Below, piece by piece: positions 24,306-43,882 of a DNA stretch of 64,000 bases; within the stretch, counting starts at the first letter, position 1; every line of letters starts with the position of its first letter. This DNA is from Synchiropus splendidus (taxonomy: Eukaryota; Chordata; Actinopteri; Syngnathiformes; Callionymidae). Location: NCBI RefSeq assembly GCF_027744825.2, contig NC_071338.1, positions 27,651,501 to 27,715,500 on the forward strand, written 5' to 3'. The position numbers were made by a program, and so were the translations under genes. Below the pieces are notes generated by a model. It had not been told where the DNA came from. It saw nothing but the letters and a program-made list of their open reading frames with translations, and searched no databases.

Positions 24306-25560
24306 GCAGTTAGATTGTGGATGCAGTCGCCAGTGGGAAACCAGAGAGGCAATCACTGGAGCAGTTCCTGTAGGAGATGAGTCACTCAAGACAAACAACT
24401 TTCTGGACAAATCTATGTGACTGCTGCTGTACAGAATTAAATGTTTTACTACACTAGATTGTTTCTAGACTTGATATGATTTGGTGACAAAAAAAGTCAG
24501 GATGCCTTTGTATGTAGTTTTTTTAATATATATTTCTCATTCAAATTGATGCCTTGCATCTGCAATGGTGATACAAAAAAATATCCCTGATTCATGAGGC
24601 GTTTAGGAAAGTACAAGCACTCCCTTTCTTATCACACGAGCTATTGAAAGGTCGAGGCGCTCTGATGGTTGTGTCAGGTTACATCAACTCCCCATTTTTG
24701 TCTTTGTCCTAAACCACACAGACGTTTCAGCTGTCCCAACATTATTTAGAGGGTTACTTGCAACTCCGAAGCAGCAGGGTCAAGGAGCCCATCACACTTC
24801 AACTAAGGGCATGTGGAGGAGGGAACGCACAGATTAACATGTAAAGAGAAAGATTCTGTGCTGCTCAGTGTTTAAAAATAGCATAAGGTGAGTGGATAAT
24901 GGATGGGGCTGGTGAAAGGAAACAACTTTGAAGTGTTCGTGCCACAGCTGCTCAGGATTTGTTGAGCTGAAGGCTAAAAAATAAAGTCCAAGAAGATACA
25001 ATATTTGTGCAGATCTTAGCTTCTCATGTTACGATCTTTCATGATGAATTATTGACATTTACAAACTAGAAAACACCAGAAGCTCCCTGGAAATATAGGA
25101 ACGCATGTGAGGCTTATTTTGTTGTTAGTTTCTATTTTAATTGGTGAAGCAGAAGAGGGACATTTACCACAGCCTTTACTGAACTAATTCACCAACGTAC
25201 AACTAGTAATATTACTGTAAAAGCAACTCGAGCGGCTGTTTGTCTCCAGCCATTTTATTCTCAAACCTGCCAAAGCTGACGTCAAGATCTCACGAAGAGG
25301 GACCTTATGGTGGAAGTCAGGTCAGAAGTTCATCCAATAGAGGCTCGCGGTGGAGCCAAGGCCTTCACACACTGAATGGTTCCAGGACTTCGGGGTTCTG
25401 ACGGCCAGTCACCTCTTTTACCACGAACTGGACCCACGATTAATGCAAGGTTACGTTCATTCAGTTGATACGGTGAAACCACTCCAAACATATCGGCACT
25501 ACTTTACGAACTTGAAGGTGTAACCCCTTCACAGGAGTTCGGCCGTGTTGGATCGCTTTA
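24306..25560. other. Intergenic, pigbos1 3' end to rab27a promoter
   Basis: Holds the short pigbos1 3' UTR (ATTAAA about 24435). Beyond that I see no ORF with family resemblance, RNA gene or recognisable repeat. Confidence 0.5.
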
Positions 25561-25848
25561 TCAACGTATAGAGCGCGTTATTTAACGCGATGTGGCCGAA
25601 GTTTCGCTGCGTGTGCGAGTGGTGTCGCGCACCCGTTGGGTGTGGAGAGGATCCCCGCGGGGAGGAGCCGCTCCTGCGCTCAGTCTCCGACTGCCCACGT
25701 TCACTAATGGCTCCGAGGAGACGAAAGAAGGAAACGTATTCGATTCAGAGCGGTTGTTAAGGATCTTCGACAGAGTTCGGCTTCACTTGTTGCTAAGGTC
25801 CGGGCCAGCAGCAGCAGCAGCAGCGGCGGCGGCGGCGCCTCGGGGCCG
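25561..25848 (+). promoter_or_regulatory. rab27a: rab27a promoter/first non-coding exon with (AGC)n(GGC)n repeat
   Basis: A CpG-rich stretch ending in a consensus donor CCG/GTGAGT at 25848/25849, with nothing else downstream for it to belong to but rab27a. It contains a trinucleotide run at about 25806-25838, (AGC)n then (GGC)n. The open frame across it has an alanine run but no homology and probably is not translated. Further non-coding exons are possible at a GCAG/GTGAGT donor near 28314. Confidence 0.5.
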
Positions 25849-33531
<7,683 letters not shown>

Positions 33532-34235
33532 ATTCACGACCTTGATTTGTTTTCTGCTGTTTCCTGAACATGGCTGTATAACATAGGAAGAGAAAGTCGT
33601 TTTAATGCAAGTGTCCTTTTGCTTTTAACTGGGCTCCGACTTTGCTGATAAGAGCCTGAAATATTGGGTTCAGCTGATTTAAGGGTTGTGTGTTATAGTT
33701 ATTTATTACTGCACAAAACTGAATGAATACGATTGACCCAAACACCAATGTGGGACGGTTTTACGCGTGACACAATTCTCACCCGGGACAATTCAGAAAT
33801 GCTTCTGTTTCAGCAGCAGTCAGCCGAGTCTACATACCCTCTGGTACAATTGTATTAATGTGCCATTATGTGTCATTTTTTCTGTTAGAGATGTTCACAT
33901 ATACATTTCACTTTTTAACTATATTTGGTGCCAATTTTTAGGCTTTTTGAAGGATTATAATTGCATGAGAGGACTTGAATATATTTACATTGACTGCAGG
34001 TCAATCACCAGGTGCCTCACAAAGAAAAAGGAAAGATTGAATCAATCAAAAATAGATTATCCACTGTGTTTGCTATCTACACTGAGTCGTCACCACGGGG
34101 TTTGTCCTGCTTATCTGCATTACACTGGAATACAGATGTATTTTAGAGAAAATATTTTATATGAATTAATATAGTCTGCAGTCACTGTACTTCACAATGT
34201 TTCTTACATCATCTGTTGATTTTGTTTAAAAACTA

Positions 34236-34241
34236 AATAAA
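34236..34241 (+). terminator. rab27a: rab27a polyadenylation signal
   Basis: AATAAA about 700 bp after the stop codon, followed by a T-rich stretch. The 3' UTR between has no other gene. Confidence 0.6.
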
Positions 34242-34429
34242 GTATTTTCATCATCAGCTTAGCTCATTCTTTTTATTTTTTCCATTTGTGTTTGTTCCTT
34301 TCGCAGTTATGTTCAAACTGTATGTCGTTGTTTCATTGCTTGTCTTCTTTGCCACGGACCACCTCATCGCATCACTGTCCTCCACAGGCTGGAAACTGTC
34401 GTAGCTCCAATTCATGTAAATACTTTTTA

Positions 34430-34596
34430 CACTAGAAGCGTGGAATTCTTGCAGCGGTTTACAACCAGCGCCTGGCAGTAATGCCGCTGCAGTCTTATAG
34501 GGGGCAGCACCGTTCACTTGCATAGGTGAATCTTCAGGCATAACATCGTGAAGAAGAAGGACATCAACACACTGTTGTTGATAAGTCTTCAGTCAG
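34430..34596 (+). promoter_or_regulatory. vrk3: Candidate vrk3 promoter/first non-coding exon
   Basis: A GC-richer segment ending at a donor CAG/GTAATT (34596/34597). The first coding exon of vrk3 starts one base before its ATG (acceptor TTTCTTTCAG at 35112), so an upstream non-coding exon is required, and this is the best candidate. Confidence 0.4.
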
Positions 34597-35113
34597 GTAA
34601 TTCTTTGGCGTTTATTCCATTTGAAACTCACTTAATATTCTCTTACAACTAAATAACAATTGCGTTGTACTTCTGTGTAGCTATGTTTAATATTTTCCTG
34701 TTGAAAAGAATGAGATTAAGAATATTATCTGAAGAGAAAATGAAAGCAAGAAGTGGGAAGTCATACGTTACTACCACATATTTGAAGGTTCCATAGAGTG
34801 CACACGCTGACGCTATCGATATTAATGTCATGGGATGTACATACATGCTGGTATGTTTTATGTTGACGGTACAAATAAGTAAACGAATTCATTGAAACTT
34901 ATGAGTCGAGTTAAATTGTTCGTATTAAAAGGTGCTCTTTAAAAGCCGTTTAAATGTGCAAAACTTGACTCTGCGGCCTTGCAAAACTCACGATACTAAA
35001 TAAAAAACGATTTGATCCTCCTCCTGCATTTTCCAGTTGTTCCTTTCCCTGTGAATCTCTCATTCATTCAAAATATTGGAGTTATTTCATGTGCGGCATC
35101 TATTTCTTTCAGA

Positions 35114-38100
35114 ATGCCTTTTCATTTCTGCCCCCAATGCGGAACAAACTTGCAGCCGAATTTTAAATTTTGTCCGTCATGTGGCGAAAAACTTCCCTGT
35201 CCTGAGGAGGGAACTGGGGTGGTCCCAACAAGTCAGTCAGCCGATAAATCTAGTCTCTCCAGTCCGGAGGTTGAAGCTGGGAATGGTAAACGTAAGTAAA
35301 CATGATTTCAATCGTACTCGTCTTTACCCTTAAATGTCCTGTAATCTTTCAGTTGTACACTGCAATTCAACATGTGGTCATAACGGACAATTTCACTTCT
35401 ATTTATCATCAGTTGCAAAAATGAATCATCCAGTCAGTGTAATCTAATATATAGTGCTCTGGTGAGAAGTTGTGATTTTTTTTTTTTTTTTAAATAATGT
35501 CTTTAGATTTGCCCGTTTTATCCCCCTGAAATTGTCTGAACTGCTTTATACATGACAGTTATGTATTTTTTCTACAGCGACTTCCTTTCCCTCCTCATTG
35601 GCTCCACGCCCTTCATTGAGAACGACTCGCAAATCCCTTAGCCAAGTCATGGACGTGACAGATGGGGCTCTTCCTGTGATTGCCACCTGTCATGTTAGTG
35701 AGGATGACAAGACTGATGATGCAATAAAGGGTATTAAATCTTATCCATGCATCTCTACCTCGAAAAAACCCCCACTGTCATACTGTACATACTTCAGCTT
35801 GTTGAGTACTGTGTTAGTTGTCTTTTAAATTTACCAGGTTACAGGTGTGATTTCATTCTCAGATACCAGTGCTGGCATCCTGAAGTCTTCAGCAAAGAAG
35901 AGGAGAACTGAGAAGAACGATCCGTCTCTCGTGAAGTCTCCTCGACCTGGTGAGAGAAACACATGATCAAAGTGCATTGCTCTTGATAACTAATAGTCCG
36001 GTGGATCTGGTTGCAGTCCGGGGGAAATCAAACCAGTCTCCAGCAAAGCCCTTGGCTGAAGGACAGACTGAACAAGCTCTGTGCAGATCTCCCATCAAAG
36101 GTGAATCTCATGGTGCTGCTGCACCGTTCTGTTGATTTTTTTAAAGATTATATTTCCTCTGGCCTGATCAACTGTTGAAATACGTTTTGGCTTGTGGTGG
36201 GAGTGAGACTATACGACCGCTTCTTTTAAAATGATTTATTTTTATTATTATCTATTTTTTTATTCTACCTAATACCCCTATTGTGATTATAGTCGGAGGA
36301 CAGGCTGCTGAAGGACCGACTGGTCAAGCGTCACCCAAAGGTCGGTCCTCCACACAAGCTTTGACTCCTTCAAAAGGTGAGCATGGTCGATCATGGTCAG
36401 TTATACAATCTATACAGTCTCCCATTGTCTATCAAAAAATGTACTTTATCTCTCTAAGCTACTAGAAAAATGTGTGAGGATCAATGTTCTTTTTCTGCTA
36501 GGTTGTTGGGAATTTATGTGCCTGTTGTCGTGGAGAGTGAGTGAGTTAAATGGCTGAAATATATTTTATGAGACTATTTTGTCCTTCATCTGTGAACCAA
36601 ATCTCTTGAAACTACAGCTCAGGAAAGCAGTTGATCACAAATATGTCAGCAGTAGATGAATCTAGGTCCCCTGTCTAAACTCCCAGAGGTGAGGTGATGA
36701 AACAGTGGTGCAGAGTTGCTGAAACTGTGTCCCGGTTTTAAGATGCCACTAGATGGCGCTCTCAAGTTCAAACACTTTACAGCAGACAGTGCCCTCTGGT
36801 GGCCTCTGAAAATCAGGACACTGTTTCATGAAACCTCCTCCCTCCCCCCCACGGTCTGAATGTGGCTGAATGAATGATTCACTCGTGCTTATATGGTCTG
36901 GATAACTGATGTGAAAACTCTTCTCAGGAAAAGGGAAGAAAACTAAAGGTGGTGCATCTGTGGAGCCACTCTGCGAAGGAACCGAGCTGACCGATACAAG
37001 CGGCAAGAAATGGATCCTTCTGCAAGTGCTGAGTCAGCGTGCGACAGAGATCTATTATAAAGGTGTCGTTTTTTTGGTTGAGCTTGTTTAGGTATTATTT
37101 TTTGTTTTTTAAGTCAAATGATCAGTATTCACTCAAGCTGCTTTTGTGCGGTTAATACAAATTGTATTACATTACAACAAAACATTTGAAATTCATTGTT
37201 TTTATTTTTGCAAACTGTTTAACAAAATAGCATGTATGAGTTGAGTTGCTTAACATCAAATTATCCCCAACAGTTCTGTATCATTTGGACCCATAAACCA
37301 AGATGGAAGAAAACCACTTGGTTCGCATGAACTGGGATTACTGTATGACACTTAAACAAACAAAAGCCTGGTTCATTTTTTAGACTGTTAAATGTCCTTA
37401 ATATCATTGCTCATTGTAGAAAATAACTGATGTTTTTTCCTCTCTCAAAATAGCCTCGTGTTCAGACTCAAAAGAAGCAGACTACGTTCTCAAGTTGGTG
37501 AGTGAATTGATTCCTTTTCTTACAGTTTCACCCTGCTCTTAAAAATGGTGACTGCGTTTAATCTTTAATGCTATACAGAGGCGTTTCTTCATCTGGCTGC
37601 GGCACATCACTCCTGTAGACTTGTGTGAGCAGAGCTTCTGCAGCGTCCTCTTCACATGTCAGTCCACACACATTCACCATGTCATTTAAAGCATTTTTGG
37701 GCACCAGTTTTGGGAACATTGTTGCTGGTTTGCAGTCGTCTATGGGCAGGGTCAAGGTCATGAGAAGTTACCTCTTGTTTGGTGTTGTGCCACAGTGCAA
37801 TTGTTTTGAATGAGTACATTTCACCAGATACTCTGGTTTCCTCCTATAGCCCAAAGACATGCTCACTAGGTTACACTCTAAAGTTGTGTATTTGTGTGAA
37901 TACACCCTGGGCCTGTCCAGGTTCCTGTCTCTCGCCCACTGACCGCTCGGATAGGCTCCAGCACTCCCCGCAACCCTGACCAGGACTAAGCACCGGTCCA
38001 CTGAAGACGGATGTGTTTGACGTTTCTCACCTGTGTCTCGATGGTGTGAACAAGTGTGTCTGAACTCTGTGTTCATCAGGGGGCCAAAGATGGAAGACTC

Positions 38101-41100
38101 TTCAATGAGCAGAACTTCATGCAGCGAGCAGCCAAGCCTTCATCTGGTGAGTTTTTTCCACCGTTTATCGCATTAAGAGTGATCCGTCTGATCTGTCTGA
38201 GAGAATAGAGAAAAAACTCCTCAGCTGCTGCGACAATTGATCTTTTGTCTTCTTCTGTGGTCTCCAGTGGAGAAGTGGATGAAGCTGAACAAGATGGATT
38301 TCCTGGGGATTCCCTCCTGTCTGGGCTTTGCTGTCCATGCAGACTCCTACAGGTGGGAGCAGGTTTACTTGATACAAGCAGAGTACAGTGGTACCTCGAT
38401 TTTCGTCCTGGAACGTCCTGGAATTTAAACAAGTTCGAATTTCAGGACGAATTTTGCTTCAGAATTCGAACAAAAATCCAGAACTCGAACGTCCCCGAAA
38501 AAAGCCGGAAAAACATAACGTGCGCGGACCGATCAGCTGACCCACGACGCGCTTTGTTATTGTGTATAACGCAGCCTCTGTATGCAGACGTGTCCCATTA
38601 GCTCCATTTACTGACTGTTTTCTCTTCATATTGAGGTGTAAAAACTTTCCTGTCTCCGCACTGGACCGTGGTAGAGTGTCACAGGGGAGGTGCTCACTGT
38701 TGATACTGTGTCACTGAATACTGACACCTGCTGGACATTAAAAATCCCTGCAGGCGACCTACTGGACAGACTGAATTGACACCGATTTGATGACCTGTTG
38801 TATATGATAATATCATATTAGTCTTTGCACTCATTATTATTCATTAGTATTCCATATCTTTAAATAATGTGAACCTGTATCATAATGTGAAAATCGTGAA
38901 AACCATGTGAATGAGGATGCCTGTGGACTCTTTGCTTTTACAAATTAAATTGTATTAAAAAAAAGGTTTTTCCAATGTTTTAAAATTTTCTAAATTCAGT
39001 TATACCATGAAATTAATTTGAACTGGAATGGAACAAGACAAGTCGAAAATCCGTGACAAACTGGGTAAAGATTGAAATAAATACATTAGAATTAACATAT
39101 AATAATTAATAATGTCATTCTCCGACAGTAGGTCAAAATGTTCCCACACGGCAGACAACTTTCAGATGTGCTTCCTGGCCGAGTCGACACAGTCACGTGG
39201 TTGTCTTAAAGCAGTGCGCGCGGGGTTTGCTCCGTGTTGCGGGGCCGTCACTAGGTTGTTGTGCTTGTGCAGATTCCTGACCTTTCCAAACATGGGTCAG
39301 AGCCTTCAGTCCATCCTGGAGGGAAACAAGTGTCTGCCAGAGACCACTGTCCTGCAGCTGGCATGTCGACTAGTGAGTCAACCACCTGCTGAGAACAAGC
39401 TCTGCTGGATGTGGATCTGAATTCTCCTTCTGCCCTCGTGTCCTCAGATCGACGTTCTGGACTACATCCACTCCAACGAGTACGTGCACGGGGATATCTG
39501 TGCGGAACACGTTTTCATAAAGTCTGGACAAGAATCCCAGGTGGGACCTGTGAGAGTGAGCGATGTGACTGAAGCTTTTTTTTAAAGGGCGGGGTCTAAT
39601 TTTTGTCTCATCCATGGGCGCAGGTGTACTTGGCAGGCTATGGTCACTCCTTCAGATACGCTCCCGGCGGGCAGCACGTGGAGTGTCGTGAGGGCAGCAA
39701 GACTCCACACGAGGGCACTGTCGAATTTATCAGCCTGGACGCTCACAAAGGCGCCGGTGAGCCTTTTCCCTGCCGTGCTGCAGTGTTTTTCAACCCTTTT
39801 CTTTTACAAAGTGCGCTTGTGCTTAAAGTCCTATAGAAAACCCCTATTATTGATGGAAAAACTGTTGCTACTGACACTCGCTTGTTATTTTGCAGGGGCT
39901 ATTTGCAGAAACAAATAGCAGAAAATGTATTTGTTTCAAATGTGTCCAGAATGGGGCGGGCAATATGACAACATATATCATGATTTATTTATGTATTTAC
40001 TTACTTTAAATAACTGTTTCGATTTTATCACTTCTATTTTGCATGACTTTACTGTAGTTCTGAGTTTCCAGACAAATCCATAGCATTCTTTGCCTGAACT
40101 TGCTTCATAAAAACAATGATTGTTTCTCTCTTCATATTTTGGAGCACATTTATTTTGTTGTGCATTTAGTTTTTCACCAACTTTTAAACTACAAAGCAAA
40201 CTTTGACAGTCCATGAGTGTCAATAAAGTTTTGCAGTGAGCAGTGAGTGAGTAGCTCTGCCTGACTTTGGCGTCGCGGGTCTGACAAGGATCCCTCCCTC
40301 CATGGTTCTGTGGTGAAAGTGTGTGGTCAAGTTAGAGGCACATCAGCTTTAAAAACAGCTGGAAGTTGCACATGTGAGCGGCTTCTTGGCTGTGAGTGTG
40401 TGGGAAGAGGAGCGAGGCGCACCACAGCAGCGCTGTTCTGACTGATGGACAGATCAGCGCATCAACACACTGGAGCTCTACAGTAGAGTGGATAGAAAGA
40501 ATGTCAGTGAATCCATGTGATCTCCTCACCTTGGTTGCTCCTCAACACCTTCTAATTGTCATGATTTAATGTCATCATATCGCCCACCTCTTCGGACAAA
40601 TGAGGCATTTTTTTTGAGTCATTTTCTCACGACACACCTGACACTCTCTCCCACACCCCGGCTGAAAAACACTGCCCTATCGCTGACATTTCATGCTGCT
40701 GTGTTTTCTCTCTCAGCTCCTTCGCGCCGCAGTGACCTGCAGTCTCTGGGCTTGTGCCTGCTGCGCTGGCTCACCGGGCCGCTGCCCTGGTCCGACCTCA
40801 CCCAACCAGCTCAGGTGGCAACCCAGAAGCAAAAGTGAGTGGTGAAACCGAAGGTCATTTACCATGCAGCTACAGGGTTAAAATCCTTCTGCTGACAGGT
40901 TCATGGACGACATCCCGGCTCTGATGAGACACTGCTTTAAGAAGAACAGAGTTTCAAGTGAGTGACGCCATCACGTCATGTGACCTGCGGCAGCCTCTAA
41001 ATGTCTCTCTTTGCCTGTGTGATGTTTAGACCCATTTCAGAAGTACCTGAGTGCTGTGGTGGCGCTGCAATACTGCGAGGCACCGGACTATCCAGGGCTG

Positions 41101-41291
41101 AGGGGTGGACTTGCAGAGGCACTGAAGAAGCTTGGGGGCGCAGTGGAGCAGCCGCTCAGATTTAGGTGAGGAGCCCCCCCTCATCTTCAGCACTTCCACC
41201 ATCGCCCTGCCTGCAGTGCTGCACGAGTCCTGATGCTGATGTCTGAAGAGGCAGTTTGATTTCTCTTTCTTTGTTCTCCATCCACAGCTGA
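35114..41291 (+). CDS. vrk3: Vaccinia-related kinase 3 (pseudokinase)
   Basis: Nuclear VRK-family pseudokinase; the mammalian protein binds the phosphatase VHR and restrains ERK signalling. Exons: 35114-35291, 35578-35730, 35863-35949, 36017-36100, 36293-36376, 36928-37062, 37454-37497, 38080-38146, 38268-38352, 39273-39372, 39448-39540, 39624-39756, 40717-40834, 40899-40957, 41030-41165, 41288-41291. They join to 519 residues (human 474). The N terminus is a zinc ribbon (C6-C9-C20-C23), then a basic, low-complexity linker (KKRRTEK) and the degenerate kinase domain. The DFG motif is replaced by A374-G-Y-G377, while the catalytic loop reads H353-G-D355, so the Asp survives. The stop codon straddles the last intron; reading through the donor also stops at once. 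AATAAA is at 41633-41638. Confidence 0.93.
36746..36759 (+). promoter_or_regulatory. Predicted CTCF-binding motif
   Basis: CCACTAGATGGCGC fits the CTCF core CCASYAGRKGGCRS at all 14 positions. Located in vrk3 intron 5, 30 bp from a second exact match on the opposite strand. Confidence 0.6.
36789..36802 (-). promoter_or_regulatory. Predicted CTCF-binding motif
   Basis: Reverse complement CCACCAGAGGGCAC fits the CTCF core at 14 of 14 positions. It forms a convergent pair with the motif at 36746-36759. Confidence 0.6.
37835..38015 (+). repeat. Common teleost interspersed repeat
   Basis: Shows the landmarks GGTTTCCTCCTATAGCCCAAAGACATGC, CTGGGCCTGTCCAGG, TCTCGCCCACTGACCGCTCGG and GATAGGCTCCAGCACTCCCCGCAACCCTGA that recur in many fish introns, here in vrk3 intron 7. 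I do not assign the transposon class. No coding potential. Confidence 0.7.
38384..38640 (+). mobile_element. Tigger/pogo-like DNA transposon fragment
   Basis: In vrk3 intron 9. Begins after TA with CAGTGGTACCTCGATTTTCG, the terminal motif of pogo-group elements, followed by internal GACGAATTTTGCTTC and GTGTATAACGCAGCCTCTG blocks. I found no matching inverted end downstream, so it seems to be a one-ended fragment. Confidence 0.5.
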
Positions 41292-43882
41292 ACCAGCAGC
41301 TGCCATGCAGCCACTCACCTCGCAGGAGGTTCAAAAAGGCGACACCCACCTGTTTTACAGACCATTTCAAGCTCCTGCCGTGAATGTCAAAGTGATTTTG
41401 GGGTTGTCTTGTTTGCAGTTGCTTTGTTTTACTTGAATCTTAAATTGGAGTGAGAAGGTCCATCATAGGCCTTGTGTCACCCACCAGTTTTACATGGACA
41501 CTGTCACATCATGTTCTCTGCACTGTGAGGGGGCGTTCTCAAGGAGGGGGGCAGGATTTCACTGGTTACTCAAGTCAATTATATAATTGTTTGATTTTAT
41601 GTACTAATGTTGATTTTATACATCAGTTAGAGAATAAATCCATGTTAAGACATTAAAGCACAAGTGTTTAATGACTAAGTTTCATGGCATGAACCTTCTC
41701 AAAAAAAGATGAGCTGAAATTTCATTTAAAATTCCTTTTAAACTATGGTTAATTTATTTTGCCTGTCAAACCTTCTATTTTCACCCCATACTGGCCTCTT
41801 CCAACAGACTTTTCTTTTAATACACCCTGCAGACGCCCGGGAAATGATGCTGGCGTCTACAGTAGCAACGAACCTGAGACTTCCTTGGAATTAAAACATA
41901 AAACATTTTCCTGTAATTTTATTATTCATCTAAACTGATCACTTTTTACGTAAGATTTTATGGACATTTTATCCGAATTTGTCAACAGTCTGTCCCAAAA
42001 TGACGATATATATCATTCACACGGGATCATTCACAATAAAGGTGAGTCGAGAGTCTTTTTACTTTGTAGTTTCTAGTTAAAAAAAAGAAAAACAAAGTGT
42101 GGAGCTTTCAACCTAAATTTTTAAATATTTTACAAAACTTTGCTAAACTAGCATCATATGTCATGGTCCCAGGAGTTTTGATAAATTTTACTACGTAGTA
42201 TTGATGTAATTTGTTCCGACGTTGACAGTAAATATTGGTAAACAAAATGTTTGTTGTCGTTCTGATTTGCTGCCTTGAGTGCCCCCTGGTGGCCAGATGA
42301 ACCAACTGCACTTTCATGAAGCACTAAGTCACAAAACGGGTCGTGGATTATAGATCTGATAGTTGTCTAAAAACGGATGGAGTTGCCTTTTTTTTTTTTT
42401 ACGCCAGTCTTATTTTGAGGCATGACAGTCATGTTCAAGAAATAATTAATTAAAATGTGTTTTCTTAATTTATTTGCAGAGCAGACCATGACCACAAGGT
42501 CATGCTGCTCAGTTTTTCCAGTTAAATTGTTTTATCTTTGTTTTGGTTTTTTTTTAATCCATGTTTCATTTCGCGAGTATTTCATATCGTGGACCTAATA
42601 TTTCGTTACACCCCTATTACCACTCCCTCAGCTTGTCAGCAGTCTATGAGAATAGTTGGATACGTAGATACATTTTTGTGCCATCAATAAATACAAATAC
42701 AAAGTCCATTAAGGCTTTTTTTCTGGATTTCAATAACCTTATCAACAATTAAAGGTTTAAAACTAAAGAACACAAAACACAGACACGCGTGTTTGAAAGA
42801 AAGCTTTATAAAGAATTAACATTTCTGAACATAAACATTTCGGACATATACACTTCTTTATATGAAACAGTAAATATCTCTGTGCACACTCCAAAAGATA
42901 TTGAGAAAATAAACCTTTCGTCAGACCTCTCCGGCTGTGGCATTCACCCATGTCAACATCTCTTGAGGCACTTTATTTCTGAATGAAGAGGCGCGTAGAT
43001 CAATGTAAAGCACGACGACGAGAGACTGTAGCGCCCCACTGAGGCGACTCGCGTTTGCTGCAGACCTGTAGGCGTCTCCACGAGGAGCATTAGCTTAAAA
43101 CACAAACACGCCGGCAGTGAGAGGCAGTGACACATGCCGCTTGATTATACTTCTACACTGCAAACTGCTTGAATGTTTGTAAAACCTTGTCCAAACTGGA
43201 GGCTCGTGTTTATGCTGAAATGATGGTGAAGTGTCGGGGACCCGCTGGTTTCCAGGATACATTCGGCTCTTAAAGAGCTCCCCTCAGCACCAGAGCTCTC
43301 AGGGATACAAATAGCACACTCATCACGCGCTCCTCGAAAGTACTTTTTCCAGGATCTCCGGGACGTTTACGGAATTAACACTGCGTCAGCAAATACTGTT
43401 TCAAAAAAAAAAAAAAGATTTGGCTTTGGAGTCACAGAATGTTTCTGGCTTCTTCGTGGACTCTTTGAACATGACAGGACGTGTAAACGCTGCGGGACTC
43501 TGGCGTTACCAAGGCAACGTGATGGTGTCAAAAAGATGGAGGCTGAGTTTTTTTTTTGTTTTTTTTTTTTAACGTTCTTGGTCAGAACCAGAAGGCAAAT
43601 GTGAGCACAAACTCGGCCACAGTGGCAGAGCTTGTTTGTCAGAGGAACATGTTCAGCGAGCCGAGACCGCGGCGAGTGGGAGGAATGAGTCGGAACACGG
43701 AGGATGATTCAGACGTGAATCCACTCGGTTATTAGAACACACTTGGAGCCAAGTGAGAGGGAGTGGGTGGGGAGGTGGAGGAGGGGGGGTGATCATGTGA
43801 TGCATCTTCTTCTCGTGAACAATTTTAATTTAAAGCAGCCGAGTGAACAGATGGTCACATGAACCTCTACTGCTGGAGCCGA
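41292..43882. other. Convergent 3' interval between vrk3 and ripor1
   Basis: vrk3 ends with AATAAA at 41633-41638. A minus-strand AATAAA at 42972-42977 could end ripor1. No exon encoding the usual RIPOR C-terminal half can be found on the minus strand here. AT-rich otherwise, with a CTCF motif at 42279-42292. Confidence 0.5.
42279..42292 (-). promoter_or_regulatory. Predicted CTCF-binding motif between vrk3 and ripor1
   Basis: Reverse complement CCACCAGGGGGCAC matches the CTCF core at 14 of 14 positions, preceded by TGG as in the extended motif. It sits between the two convergent genes. Confidence 0.65.

Noticed and set aside
24086..24410. 5' part of the 186-codon minus-strand ORF (23850-24410)
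   Set aside because: Only its C-terminal part is RTE-derived; the rest is antisense to pigbos1 and has no homology, so it is not a gene.
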